DNA of 64,000 bases from contig CAZXJI010000009.1 in assembly GCA_964640955.1 (NCBI GenBank), positions 62,001-126,000 on the forward strand. The letters are read 5' to 3'. The translations under genes were made by a program, and so were the position numbers. This document shows positions 7,021 through 16,661 of this stretch, piece after piece. Source of the DNA: CAXXOK01 sp964640955. GTDB lineage: Bacteria > Bacillota > Clostridia > Christensenellales > Aristaeellaceae. How positions within the stretch are numbered: the stretch's first letter is position 1; the number at the start of each line of letters is the position of its first letter. Below the pieces are notes generated by a model, which was not told the origin of the DNA, searched no databases, and was given only the letters and a program-made list of their open reading frames with translations.

Positions 7021-8757
7021 ATGGCGGTCAGGTTCCCTCCGGCGTGGCTGGACGAGCTGCGCGCACGCGCGGACATCGTCCAGATCGTGTCGTCGTATGT
7101 ACCGCTGAAGAAGAACGGGCATAGATACGTAGGTCTGTGCCCGTTTCACAACGAAAAGACACCCTCCTTCAATGTAGACGGGCAAAAGCAGGTTTATTAC
7201 TGCTTCGGGTGCAAGGCGGGCGGCAGCGTGATTCAGTTCGTGATGGACATCGAACGGCTGGACTTCACCGAGGCGGTCAAGCTGCTGGCCGAGCGCTACC
7301 ACATGCCCCTGCCCGAGATGCGGGAGGATCCGAACTACGAGCGGCGGCGCTCCCTCAAGGAGCGCATCTATCTGGCCAATCAGGCAACGGCACGCCTCTA
7401 CCACCAAACGCTGTGGGAGCCGGCGGGGCAGGCGGCGCTTGCCTATGTGCAGAAGCGGGGCTTAAGCGACGCGGTCATCCGGCGGTTCGGCATCGGAGCC
7501 TCCACCGGGGCGAGCATCCGGGGCGAGCTGATGCGACAGGGCTTCAGCGAGGAAGAGCTGGTCGCCGCGGGGCTATTGCGCAGACGGGACGACCGCGTGG
7601 GCGACATGTTCCGCAACCGCGTCATGTTCCCCATTCTGGACGCCTACGGAAACGTGCTCGGCTTCGGGGGCCGCACCCTGGGCGACGCTCAGCCCAAGTA
7701 CCTAAACACCGCCGATACCCCCGCTTTCAACAAGCGCTTCAACGTGTTCGCAGCCAACCTGCTCAGGAAGGCCCGGGGCCTGACGAGGGTGATCCTGGTG
7801 GAAGGCTACATGGACGTCGTGGCGCTTTCGCAGTTCGGCGTGGAAGGCGTGGCCGCGACGCTGGGCACGGCGCTGACGCCCGAACAGGCGCGCCTGCTCA
7901 GCCGCTTCGCGCCGGAGGTATGGCTGGCATACGACGGCGATTCCGCCGGGCAGACGGCCATCCTCCGCGGGTTGGACGTGCTGGAGGCGGCCAATGTCCC
8001 TTGCCGCGTACTGGATTTTCCCGGCGGGCTGGACCCGGACGAGTTCATCCGCCAGGAAGGCGCGGACGCCTTCGTGGCGCTCAAGCCCCTCACCGGCGCG
8101 ACCTACCGTATGCGGCGGGAAAAGGAGCGGTTCGACCTCTCCTCCGAGGAAGGCCGGACCGAATACGCCAAGGCCTGCGCCAGGGTGCTGCGCGCCGTAA
8201 AGGAGCCCGTGGAGCTGGAAAACTACGTAAAGCAGCTCGCTATGGAAACCGGCTTTGCCCGGGAGGTTCTGCTTTCGCAGATCGGCGTATCGCCGCCCAG
8301 GCAGCGCGCCTCCGTGCCGCGGGACGAGGGCTTTCGACGAAAGGCGAAGGAAGCCCGGCAAATCGACATGACGGCCTGCACGCTGCTGGCGGTGCTGGCC
8401 ACGGGTCGGCTGCCCGAAGGCGCGGTGGCGGCGGAGGAATTCGCCGATCCCAAGCTGCGCGCCGTCTGTGAGGCGCTCCTCGACGGACAGAGCGTCGCCT
8501 CGCTGATGGAAAGCCAGCCCGACGACGAAGGCCGCGCGACGCTCGGCGTGATTTTGAACATCCAGACCGAGGAGGACGACGCGAGCCTGATGCGCATGGC
8601 GCAGGATTGCCTCCGGCGCATGCGCCGCGCCCGGCTCGAGTCGGAATTAGAGGAGATTCAGCGCAGTTTGCCGAATGTACCTGAAGGCGAACGTTCCGCC
8701 CAAACGGAGCGCGCCGTGCGACTGATGACGCAACTCAGGCAGCTGGAAGACTCCTGA
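7021..8757 (+). CDS. dnaG: DNA primase
   Basis: A 578-residue replicative primase that makes RNA primers at the fork. The N-terminal zinc-binding domain shows Cys40, His43, Cys61 and Cys64 (CPFHNEKTPSF ... CFGCKAGG). The catalytic core follows, with the TOPRIM signatures VEGYMDVVAL (about 262-271) and AYDGDSAGQTA (about 308-318). The C-terminal ~140 residues are the divergent helicase-interaction region. The start ATG 7021 has an upstream GAGGGTG. It is followed by rpoD, the conserved macromolecular-synthesis arrangement. The 169-bp gap to rpoD has no clear promoter or terminator. Confidence 0.97.
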   Translation: MAVRFPPAWLDELRARADIVQIVSSYVPLKKNGHRYVGLCPFHNEKTPSFNVDGQKQVYYCFGCKAGGSVIQFVMDIERLDFTEAVKLLAERYHMPLPEMREDPNYERRRSLKERIYLANQATARLYHQTLWEPAGQAALAYVQKRGLSDAVIRRFGIGASTGASIRGELMRQGFSEEELVAAGLLRRRDDRVGDMFRNRVMFPILDAYGNVLGFGGRTLGDAQPKYLNTADTPAFNKRFNVFAANLLRKARGLTRVILVEGYMDVVALSQFGVEGVAATLGTALTPEQARLLSRFAPEVWLAYDGDSAGQTAILRGLDVLEAANVPCRVLDFPGGLDPDEFIRQEGADAFVALKPLTGATYRMRREKERFDLSSEEGRTEYAKACARVLRAVKEPVELENYVKQLAMETGFAREVLLSQIGVSPPRQRASVPRDEGFRRKAKEARQIDMTACTLLAVLATGRLPEGAVAAEEFADPKLRAVCEALLDGQSVASLMESQPDDEGRATLGVILNIQTEEDDASLMRMAQDCLRRMRRARLESELEEIQRSLPNVPEGERSAQTERAVRLMTQLRQLEDS

Positions 8758-8926
8758 GCCGTTCCCTCCCGCCCGCGGCCCGGCCGCCGCGAAGGAAAAA
8801 GCGGTTTCGGGTTTCTTCTTTCCCGTTTACACCTTTTGGCAGGCCCAAACGTTTTTCCGCGCTGTTTGCGCCGCCCCCGTTCCCTGCGCGCACGATTCGG
8901 CTTTTCCATGCGAAGGAGTGATGAAG

Positions 8927-10009
<1,083 letters not shown>

Positions 10010-10021
10010 GCGGGGATCGGA

Positions 10022-10816
10022 TTGCGTACGGACGTACCACCCGCCGAAAACCGCCCGACGAGGCAACCCCGCATCCCCGGGCTGGACGCACGCCTGCGTG
10101 CGGCGGCCGACTGGGTGACTCCCTGCGATACCTGCGCCGATATCGGGTGCGACCACGGCCGCTTCGGAGCGGTGCTGCTTTGGGAAAACCGCTGCCGCCG
10201 GCTTTTGGCGGCGGACGTAAGCAAACAGTCGCTTGGCAAGGCCAGAGCGCGGCTTGCGCGCCTGGGTCTCGATGACCGCACGGTGTTCGCCGTCGCCGAC
10301 GGGCTTAACGCGCTGGGCGCCCTGCCGGAGGGGCGCGCCGATACGGTCTGCATCCTCGGCATGGGCGGGGATACCGTCGCCGGCATCCTGAACCGGGGCG
10401 CCGGACGACTGAACGGCGCAACGCTGATCGTAGGCGCGCAGACGGAGCTTCCCCTTACGCGGAATGCGATACAACAAAGCGGGTACCGCCTTACGGACGA
10501 GCGCGTCGTGGATGCGGACGGCAGGCTGTACCTGCTTATGCGCGCCCTGCCCGCGTCCGAAGACGCCGCGCCCTACACCCGCCGCGAGCTGCTCCTGGGC
10601 CCCTGCCTGCTTCAGGCTCTGCCGCCGTCGTGGCGGCCGTGGCTCGGCCGCCGGGAACGCCTGCTCGCCTCCGCCGTGCGGGCCATGCGCGCCGCCGGAC
10701 GGGATGCGGATCGCCTCGCCGCCGCGGAGGAAGAACTGCTTTACACGAAGGAAGCCCTGGCGGCGCTGGAAACGCGCCGCGAGGATACGGAACGCCGAAA
10801 GGAGGAGCGCCGATGA
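10022..10816 (+). CDS. trmK: tRNA (adenine22-N1)-methyltransferase, TrmK family
   Basis: A 264-residue SAM-dependent enzyme that methylates A22 in tRNA D-arm positions in Firmicutes. The Rossmann motif I is CADIGCDHGRFGAVL (about residues 38-52), followed by AADVSKQSLGKARARL. The second half (CILGMGGDTVAGIL and a helical C-terminus from about 205) is typical of TrmK/YqfN. The start is TTG 10022. Its stop overlaps the ATG of the next gene, so the two are translationally coupled. The order rpoD-trmK-nif3-like matches Bacillus sigA-yqfN-yqfO. Confidence 0.92.
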   Translation: MRTDVPPAENRPTRQPRIPGLDARLRAAADWVTPCDTCADIGCDHGRFGAVLLWENRCRRLLAADVSKQSLGKARARLARLGLDDRTVFAVADGLNALGALPEGRADTVCILGMGGDTVAGILNRGAGRLNGATLIVGAQTELPLTRNAIQQSGYRLTDERVVDADGRLYLLMRALPASEDAAPYTRRELLLGPCLLQALPPSWRPWLGRRERLLASAVRAMRAAGRDADRLAAAEEELLYTKEALAALETRREDTERRKEERR

Positions 10817-11586
10817 CCGTCGGGGAGATTTTCGACTGGCTCGACCGTTTCGCCCCGTTCGATACCCAGGCGGAGTTCGACAACTCCGGCCTCCTTCTGG
10901 GCGACCCCGCGGCCGAGGCCGGGCGCGTGCTGTTCGCGCTGGACGCCACGCTGCCCATCGTCCGGGAAGCCGCGAAGCTGGAAGCAAGCCTGATCGTATG
11001 CCACCACCCGCTGATGTTTGACGGCGTGAAACGCATCCGCTACGATCAGCCCGAGGGCGCCGTGCTCGCGGCGCTGGCCGGGGCGCGCATCAGCCTGATC
11101 GCCGCGCACACCAACCTGGATCAGGCTTCCGGCGGCACGGGCGACGCCCTTGCCGAGGCGCTGGGGCTGACCGCCGTCGTTCCCGCAGGCAAGAGCGCCT
11201 ACATCCGCGCCGGCGCGCTGCCCGGAGCCATGACCGCCGGAGACTTTTTATCGGTCGTCAACAGCCGGCTCCAGACGCACGCGCGCCTGTACGGCGACCC
11301 CCAAACGGCGCTCAGCCGCGTCGCCGTCGGCCCGGGCGCCATCGGCGAGGAGTACGCCGCCGCCGTTCAGGCGGGCGCGCAGGCCTTCGTGGTGGGCGAG
11401 ATCCATCACCACGACCTGATCGCCGCGCAGGCCACGGGACTGTGCGTGTTCGAAGCCGGCCATTACCGCACCGAGCAGCCGGGGCTGGAAGCGCTCTACC
11501 GGCGCTTCGCCAAAGCCGCCCTGGACGAGCGTTGGCCTGTGGAGCCGCTTTTGACGGCTCTGCTCCCCTACGATTGCCACGCCTGA
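10813..11586 (+). CDS. Nif3-like dinuclear metal-centre protein
   Basis: A 257-residue Nif3/YqfO-family protein (the short form without the inserted PII-like domain). Metal ligands are visible in LIVCHHPLMFDGVKRI, LIAAHTNLD and FEAGHYRTEQPGLEAL. The family forms toroidal hexamers with a two-metal site; the activity is debated, possibly GTP cyclohydrolase-like or metal insertion. The start ATG 10813 overlaps the trmK stop (ATGA). The frame is open further upstream but that part is the shadow of trmK. Confidence 0.92.
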   Translation: MTVGEIFDWLDRFAPFDTQAEFDNSGLLLGDPAAEAGRVLFALDATLPIVREAAKLEASLIVCHHPLMFDGVKRIRYDQPEGAVLAALAGARISLIAAHTNLDQASGGTGDALAEALGLTAVVPAGKSAYIRAGALPGAMTAGDFLSVVNSRLQTHARLYGDPQTALSRVAVGPGAIGEEYAAAVQAGAQAFVVGEIHHHDLIAAQATGLCVFEAGHYRTEQPGLEALYRRFAKAALDERWPVEPLLTALLPYDCHA

Positions 11587-11642
11587 TACGCAGGCTTCCC
11601 TCGCTCCACCGGGAGCATCGTAAACCGCTGAAGGAGGATACC

Positions 11643-12350
11643 ATGGAACAAATCGAGATGTTGTGGGATTTCCAACAGGCCGATATGGAGGCCGACGCGC
11701 TGGAAAACGAAATCAAGCGTTCGCCCAATCGCCTGGCGCTGAAAAAGAACTTGGATTTCCTCAGGGAACAACAGGCGGCCATCAAGCAGATCGAGGAAGA
11801 GGTCGCCCAGATGCTGGATCGCGTGGACATCATCCGGGACGCGATCGCCCTGCAGCAGGATCAGTTAAAGGCCCTGCAGGCGCGGCTGGACGAAACCCCT
11901 CCCGAGAACCTGGAACAGGCGCAGGAGTTTTCCCGGGACGCGCAGAGGCTGGTGGGAGACATCCACAGCTACGAACAGGAGATGCTCCGCATCCAGCAGG
12001 ACGCCGCCGACCACGAACGCGCGCAGAAGGAGATCGTCATCAAATTCGCCCGCGTCAAGGCGGAGTACGAGGTGCAGAAGGTCGATTACGAAGCCGAGTA
12101 TAAGGAACAGATGAAGGCGCTGGAAGAAAAGCGCCGCGTGGCCCAGGAAAAGGGAAAGGATATCGACCCCAAGCTCATGGAGCGATACCAGACCATCAAA
12201 AAGCATTGCGTGCCGCCGGTCGCAAAACTGGTGGACGGGCAGTGCGGAGGCTGCTACATGGGCCTTCCGCAAGTCACCCTGCGAAACCTCAAGTCCGGCG
12301 CCAAGTTGATCGAGTGCGAATCCTGCGGCCGGATGATTATCCAGCTATAA
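11643..12350 (+). CDS. C4-type zinc-ribbon protein with long coiled coil
   Basis: A 235-residue COG1579-type protein. Residues ~10-175 are a long charged coiled coil. The C-terminal ~40 residues hold a zinc ribbon with two Cys-x-x-Cys pairs (GQCGGCYMGL and IECESCGRMI). Members are proposed nucleic-acid-binding proteins and commonly follow nif3-like genes, as here. The ATG 11643 has a perfect GAAGGAGGAT upstream. The open frame continues upstream to 11442, but that is nif3 shadow. Confidence 0.9.
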   Translation: MEQIEMLWDFQQADMEADALENEIKRSPNRLALKKNLDFLREQQAAIKQIEEEVAQMLDRVDIIRDAIALQQDQLKALQARLDETPPENLEQAQEFSRDAQRLVGDIHSYEQEMLRIQQDAADHERAQKEIVIKFARVKAEYEVQKVDYEAEYKEQMKALEEKRRVAQEKGKDIDPKLMERYQTIKKHCVPPVAKLVDGQCGGCYMGLPQVTLRNLKSGAKLIECESCGRMIIQL

Positions 12351-12364
12351 CCGTCCCAAACGGC

Positions 12365-12401
12365 GCGCGAATGCCCAAAGGCGTTCGCGCCCGCGCTTTT
12401 T
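12365..12401 (+). terminator. Possible intrinsic terminator after the zinc-ribbon gene
   Basis: GCGCGAATGCC (12365-12375) pairs with GGCGTTCGCGC (12380-12390) with one G-T pair and a CAAA loop. TTTTT follows at 12397-12401 after a 6-nt GC stretch, so termination is likely partial. Confidence 0.5.
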
Positions 12402-12424
12402 AGGGAGAGAGGAACGACGCGGCG

Positions 12425-13753
12425 ATGGATATACTGTCGGTTATCGAAAAGAAGAAGCTGAATAAACAGCCCCTGACGGAAGAGGAGATCGTCTTTTTCG
12501 CCAACGGCGCGGCGAAGCAGACCATTCCCGATTACCAGATCGCGGCGATGCTCATGGCGATCCGCCTCAACGGCATGAACCGCGCCGAAACCGTCGCCCT
12601 CACCCTCGCCATGGCGAGAAGCGGCGATATGGCGGACCTGTCGGCGCTGGACGGCGTGCCGGTGGACAAGCATTCCACCGGCGGCGTGGGCGACACCACC
12701 ACGCTGGTGCTGGCTCCGCTGGTGGCCGCCTGCGGCGTGCCCGTCGCCAAGATGAGCGGGCGGGGGCTGGGGCACACCGGCGGAACGCTGGACAAGCTGG
12801 AGAGCATTCCCGGCTTCAAGGTGGAGCTGAGCATGGAGGCGTTCATCGACCAGGTAAAGCGCATCGGCCTGGCGGTGATCGGCCAGACGGCCAACCTCGC
12901 CCCGGCGGACAAAACCCTCTACGCCCTGCGGGACGTTACCTCCACTGTGGACAGCCTGCCGCTGATTGCTTCCAGCATCATGAGCAAGAAGCTCGCCAGC
13001 GGCGCACAGGCCATCGTGCTGGACGTCAAAACCGGCTCCGGAGCCATTATGCACGACCTGAAGGGCAGCGTTGAGCTCGCGCAGGCCATGGTGCACATCG
13101 GCACCGACGCGGGACGGCGGATGGTCGCGCTGGTCACCGACATGGACGAGCCGCTGGGCAGCCACGTGGGCAACGCTTTGGAGGTCAAGGAAGCCATCGA
13201 CGTGCTGGCGGGGCGCGTAAACGGCCCGCTGCTTTCCGTTTCCATGGCGCTGGGCGCGCAGATGCTGCTGGCCGCCGGAGCGGCGCAGACCGCCGAGGAA
13301 GGCGAAGCGAGGCTCGCGATGGCGCTGCGTTCCGGCATGGGCCTTGAAAAGCTCCGCCAGATGATCGTCGCGCAGCACGGCGATCCGCGCGTATGCGACG
13401 ACGTGACGCTGCTGCCGGGGGCCGCGGTGGTCGCCGACGTGCCCGCGCAGTCCTCCGGCTACGTGCAGCGCATGGAAACCATGCGCCTGGGCAACCTGGC
13501 GCAGCGCCTGGGCGCCGGCCGCCGCGAACAGGACGACGTCATCGACCCCGGCGTGGGCTTCGTGCTGCACCGCCGCATCGGCGAGCGCGTCGAGCAGGGC
13601 GAGGCGCTGGCGACCCTCTACTGCAAAACCGAAGCGGACGCCGAAGCCGCGAAGGCGGAGCTGCTGGCCGCCGTGGCCGTGGGCCCCGAACCGACCGAGC
13701 CGGTGAGGCGCATCTACGCGCTGATCACGCCCAACGGCGTAACGATGCTGTGA
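12425..13753 (+). CDS. pdp: Pyrimidine-nucleoside phosphorylase
   Basis: A 442-residue family 3 nucleoside phosphorylase. It phosphorolyses thymidine, deoxyuridine or uridine to the base plus (deoxy)ribose-1-phosphate, feeding pyrimidine salvage. Diagnostic signature: MSGRGLGHTGGTLDKLESIPGF (about residues 110-131, given in two runs: MSGRGLGHTGG and TLDKLESIPGF). The phosphate-site segment KHSTGGVGDTTT lies at about 81-92, and the C-terminal biotinyl-like swivel domain at about 345-430. The length is normal. Thymidine versus uridine preference cannot be read from sequence by eye. Confidence 0.95.
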   Translation: MDILSVIEKKKLNKQPLTEEEIVFFANGAAKQTIPDYQIAAMLMAIRLNGMNRAETVALTLAMARSGDMADLSALDGVPVDKHSTGGVGDTTTLVLAPLVAACGVPVAKMSGRGLGHTGGTLDKLESIPGFKVELSMEAFIDQVKRIGLAVIGQTANLAPADKTLYALRDVTSTVDSLPLIASSIMSKKLASGAQAIVLDVKTGSGAIMHDLKGSVELAQAMVHIGTDAGRRMVALVTDMDEPLGSHVGNALEVKEAIDVLAGRVNGPLLSVSMALGAQMLLAAGAAQTAEEGEARLAMALRSGMGLEKLRQMIVAQHGDPRVCDDVTLLPGAAVVADVPAQSSGYVQRMETMRLGNLAQRLGAGRREQDDVIDPGVGFVLHRRIGERVEQGEALATLYCKTEADAEAAKAELLAAVAVGPEPTEPVRRIYALITPNGVTML

Positions 13754-13878
13754 AAGCCGCGCGGTTGTAAACTTTGGTCGCAGGGGAACAAACGGCCCCC
13801 GCGGTTTCGTTGGATGGATAAGGTCTTTTCCCGGCAGGCCGCCGTACTCGTTTTCCCCATGGGAAGGAGAGGAAAGTT

Positions 13879-14508
13879 ATGAAAAAGCTCCGTATCGTTA
13901 CCGCGCTGGCGCTGGTCGCGCTGTTGTCCCTTTCCGCCGTAAACGCGCTGGCGAAGGAAACGGCCGTTTTTTCGGCGGATGACCTGAACGTGAACGCCGT
14001 TTACGCGGGCGCGTCGCCCGCGGACGTGCACGAGGCCTTCGGCTCGCCCGTCTCCTCCGAGCAGGTGTCCGTTCCCGCCACCGGCGACACGCAGGTGGTG
14101 TGGTATTACGACAACCTGACCCTTACCTTTCTGGACGAAGCGCTGATCTCCGCCCAGTGGAGCGATCCGACCCTGACCGGGCCGCGGGGGCTGAAGATCG
14201 GCGACGGGGAGGAAACGGTCGTCGGCGCGTTTTTCGCGGACGCGTCGCAGGCCGACCCGGACGTGCTCTACACCGCCGGTTGGGTGGCCGAACTCGGGAT
14301 GCAATTGCCGCCCAGCGGCGTGATTTCCCACGATAAGGACGGCACGTTCACCATTTCCTACCTTTCCCCCATGGAGCCCTACGATCAGGTCGTGCTCGAC
14401 GATCCCATGAACTTCATCTACCAGTCCCACGCGTCCCTGACCTTCTCCTTCAGCCTGGAAGGCACGCTGACCGGCATCCGCTGGGAAGAAGGGGTGCTGG
14501 CCGAGTGA
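13879..14508 (+). CDS. Secreted protein of unknown function
   Basis: A 209-residue protein with a clear signal peptide (MKKLRIVTALALVALL, cleavage likely after NALA near residue 25). The mature part contains a segment (VYAGASPADVHEAFGSPVS ... VVWYYDNLTLTFLDEAL) whose pattern recalls BamE/SmpA-like two-strand folds, where a short helix precedes G-x-P and a W-Y-Y strand. This is only a resemblance and I do not recognise a named family. The ribosome binding site GGAAGGAGAGG precedes ATG 13879. The 125-bp gap upstream has only a weak GGGG/CCCC hairpin. A strong terminator follows. Confidence 0.75.
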   Translation: MKKLRIVTALALVALLSLSAVNALAKETAVFSADDLNVNAVYAGASPADVHEAFGSPVSSEQVSVPATGDTQVVWYYDNLTLTFLDEALISAQWSDPTLTGPRGLKIGDGEETVVGAFFADASQADPDVLYTAGWVAELGMQLPPSGVISHDKDGTFTISYLSPMEPYDQVVLDDPMNFIYQSHASLTFSFSLEGTLTGIRWEEGVLAE

Positions 14509-14543
14509 CGGGCTGGTGTTCGGTGTGCGTTTGACTGCATGAC

Positions 14544-14573
14544 AAAGGGACGCTCCTCTCGGAGCGTCCCTTT
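14544..14573. terminator. Bidirectional intrinsic terminator
   Basis: AAAGGGACGCTCC (14544-14556) and GGAGCGTCCCTTT (14561-14573) are perfect 13-bp arms around TCTC. The A and T ends serve both converging genes. Confidence 0.8.
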
Positions 14574-14632
14574 GACCGTTAAGCCTGCCTTCCGATTCCG
14601 GCTACCCGTGCGCTTCGGGTTCCGCTGCCGGT

Positions 14633-14989
14633 TCAGGCGCCCGCCTTTTTCATCATCGCGCCGGCGGGGATCGCCAGAAAGATGAGCCAGCCCGGGTGCC
14701 ACAGATGGAAGAAGAAACCCAGGATGAGGTAGATCAGCGTGATCATCACGGGGTTCAGCCAGCGCTCAACCTCGTTTTTCGGCTGCATGTAATACAGCGG
14801 AATCGTCATGAACAAAAGCCACCCCGGGTGCCACAGGTTGAACACGAAGCCCAGCACCAGATAGAGCGCCGTGATGAACAACGGGTAACCGCCGCCGCGC
14901 TTGCGCTCGGCCTGCTTTTGTTCCTCTTCTTTCCGCTGCGCCTCGTAGTAGCTGCCTTCCGGCCCCAGGGCGCCGTTGGATTCAGGCAT
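14633..14989 (-). CDS. Small membrane protein with duplicated two-helix unit
   Basis: 118 residues. After a charged N-terminus (about 1-33, Lys/Glu/Gln rich) come two homologous ~35-residue units, each a pair of hydrophobic helices built on the same motif. The first is ITALYLVLGFVFNLWHPGWL and the second ITLIYLILGFFFHLWHPGWL. The tandem copies point to internal gene duplication. No enzymatic motif is present. The start ATG 14989 has GGGGGAG upstream. It lies 36 nt downstream of hpf on the same strand and is probably cotranscribed. Function unknown. Confidence 0.8.
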   Translation of the reverse strand: MPESNGALGPEGSYYEAQRKEEEQKQAERKRGGGYPLFITALYLVLGFVFNLWHPGWLLFMTIPLYYMQPKNEVERWLNPVMITLIYLILGFFFHLWHPGWLIFLAIPAGAMMKKAGA

Positions 14990-15025
14990 GGGACTCTCCC
15001 CCTTTCACGGGTTGATCGCACATCG

Positions 15026-15568
15026 TCAGGCTTCCGGCTCCAAAAGGCCCAGGTCGCCGTCCTTGCGCAGGTAGAGGACATTGGTACGGTCCGTGTCGAT
15101 GTTGACGAATACGAAGAAGCTGTGACCCAGCAATTCCATCTGCAGCACGGCGTCGTCGATCGACATGGGACGCACGGGGAAGGTCTTGCGGCGGACGATC
15201 TTGCGCCTTTCTTCCTCCTCCGGGGAAACGTCCTCGACATACTCCAGATCCTTGATGGAAAAAGCGTCCGAGCGGAGGCGCTTGCCCAGCTTCGTGCGAT
15301 GCTTGTGAATCTGCTTTTCCAGCTTCGCCAGCGCCTGGTCGATGCTGACGTACAGGTTATCTTCGCTGCCGGCCTCCGCGCGCAGCACGACGCCCTCGAA
15401 AGGCACCGTAATCTCGCAGGTGCGGCGGTCGTTCTTCTCGCGGGTGAGGCGAACGAAAATCTCGGTTTCAGGGTTTAAGTAGCGCTCCATTTTATTGGTC
15501 TTTTTCATCACGCGCTCGGTAATGCCCTTGGAAACCACCATGTTCTTGCCGGTAATGATCGTCTTCAT
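15026..15568 (-). CDS. hpf: Ribosome hibernation promoting factor, long form
   Basis: A 180-residue long-form HPF. The N-terminal ~100 residues are the RaiA/YfiA-like domain that binds the 30S subunit across the mRNA and tRNA channel. The C-terminal ~55 residues (IVRRKTFPVRPMSIDDAVLQ and the NVLYLRKDGDLGLLEPE end) form the dimerisation domain that joins two 70S ribosomes into 100S particles. The ATG 15568 is preceded by AAAGGAGTCACAACA. It is transcribed through an upstream structured leader; a TATAAT box lies ~200 nt upstream. Confidence 0.95.
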   Translation of the reverse strand: MKTIITGKNMVVSKGITERVMKKTNKMERYLNPETEIFVRLTREKNDRRTCEITVPFEGVVLRAEAGSEDNLYVSIDQALAKLEKQIHKHRTKLGKRLRSDAFSIKDLEYVEDVSPEEEERRKIVRRKTFPVRPMSIDDAVLQMELLGHSFFVFVNIDTDRTNVLYLRKDGDLGLLEPEA

Positions 15569-15586
15569 TGTTGTGACTCCTTTGCG

Positions 15587-15615
15587 AAAAAATCAATTGA
15601 CGGCTCCGCGCCGTC
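15587..15615 (-). terminator. Possible terminator at the end of the hpf leader RNA
   Basis: On the minus strand GACGGC (15615-15610) and GCCGTC (15604-15599) form a short GC stem. After 6 nt a run of T residues follows (15592-15587), just before the hpf ribosome binding site. It would allow the leader to be released as a free RNA, with hpf expressed by read-through. Confidence 0.5.
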
Positions 15616-15758
15616 CCGTGCTCCCTTCGTTGAACAGGCCATGGGACTCACGCTCCCTTCGGCTTGCGACGTAGATTCCTTCACAGGAGATGGTTTCGAC
15701 GGCGAAGGCGTTTTCCCCTGCTCCGTCCCCGGCGCTGGAGAAGGATCGCTCGCTTTAC
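15588..15758 (-). ncRNA. Candidate raiA-type leader RNA upstream of hpf
   Basis: The region from just after the TATAAT promoter to the T-run, ~170 nt, contains no open frame worth calling. It carries segments such as GAAGGAATCTACGTCGCAAG and GAAGGGAGCGTGAGTCCC on the minus strand, and a terminal hairpin. The raiA RNA motif is a known, highly structured ncRNA found directly upstream of raiA/hpf genes in Firmicutes and Actinobacteria. Position, size and promoter fit. Assignment to that class is by context and memory of motif style and needs an Rfam search. Together with the liv terminator it fills the 382-bp gap between hpf and livF. Confidence 0.6.
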
Positions 15759-15764
15759 GGTTCC

Positions 15765-15792
15765 ATTATACCTGCGCGCGCCGAATTGAAAA
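15765..15792 (-). promoter_or_regulatory. Promoter of the leader RNA/hpf unit
   Basis: A perfect TATAAT on the minus strand (15770-15765), with TTTTCA (15792-15787) 16 nt upstream as the best -35 candidate (4/6). Confidence 0.6.
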
Positions 15793-15880
15793 CCCAACCT
15801 TGTCCGTTTCCGCCGCTCCCGGGTCCCAAAACCGCAAAAGCGTGCCCGAAAGCGCCCGTGCGCCGCGCCGCCGGGTGCAC

Positions 15881-15910
15881 AAAGGGCCGCCTGATCGATG
15901 CGGGCGGCCC
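15881..15910 (-). terminator. Terminator of the liv operon
   Basis: On the minus strand GGGCCGCC (15910-15903) pairs with GGCGGCCC (15891-15884), followed by TTTGTG. It lies 41 nt after the livF stop. The T-run is short. Confidence 0.55.
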
Positions 15911-15950
15911 TCAGCCTGCTGAAAAGCACAATCAGCCTGCGAAAAGGCGT

Positions 15951-16661
15951 TCACGTACCGAGATACGCGTTTTTCACCTGCTCGTCGTTGAGCAGCGCGC
16001 TCGCCTCGCCCGCCATCACGATGCTGCCGGTTTCCAGCACGTACGCGCGGTTGGCGATGGAGAGCGCCATATGCGCGTTCTGCTCCACCAGCAGGATCGT
16101 GGTGCCTTCCCGGTTGATGTCCAGTATGATCTGGAAGATTTCCTCCACCAGGATCGGGGACAGGCCCATCGAGGGCTCGTCCATCATCAACAGCGTCGGC
16201 CGCGCCATCAGCGCGCGGGCGGTGGCCAGCATCTGCTGTTCGCCGCCGGACAGGGTGCCCGCCATCTGCTTCACGCGCTCCTTGAGGCGCGGGAAATGGC
16301 TGAACACCATCTCCAGGTCGCTTTGCGTCTCCCCCTTGTTTTTGCGGGTGTACGCGCCCATTTCCAGGTTCTCCAGCACCGTCATCTCGCTGAAGATGCG
16401 CCGCCCCTCCGGCACCTGCGAAAGGCCCATGCCCACCAGCTTGTAGGCATCCAGTCCCGTAATGGGCCTGTCCTTAAAGGAAATGCTCCCGCTTTTCACG
16501 GGGATCAGGCGGGAAATGGCGTGCAGGGTGGAGGTCTTGCCCGCGCCGTTGGCGCCGATCAGGGTGACGATCTCTCCCTTTTCGACGGTGAAGCTCACGT
16601 CGTGCAGCGCGTGGATCGCGCCGTAATATACGTTCAGGTTTTTCACCTCAAGCATTGCCAT
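15951..16661 (-). CDS. livF: Branched-chain amino acid-type ABC transporter ATPase LivF
   Basis: A 236-residue ATPase, the second nucleotide-binding subunit of a LIV/HAAT-type importer. Walker A GANGAGKTS, signature LSGGEQQMLATARAL, Walker B LLMMDEPSMGLSP and the switch HisQ-like region are all intact. Start ATG 16661 is chosen because AAAGGAGG lies 9 nt upstream. The longer frame to 16724 is inside the preceding gene. It overlaps the end of the livM-livG fusion by 14 nt, so translation is coupled. Substrates in this family include leucine, isoleucine and valine, but also amides or urea. Confidence 0.93.
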   Translation of the reverse strand: MAMLEVKNLNVYYGAIHALHDVSFTVEKGEIVTLIGANGAGKTSTLHAISRLIPVKSGSISFKDRPITGLDAYKLVGMGLSQVPEGRRIFSEMTVLENLEMGAYTRKNKGETQSDLEMVFSHFPRLKERVKQMAGTLSGGEQQMLATARALMARPTLLMMDEPSMGLSPILVEEIFQIILDINREGTTILLVEQNAHMALSIANRAYVLETGSIVMAGEASALLNDEQVKNAYLGT

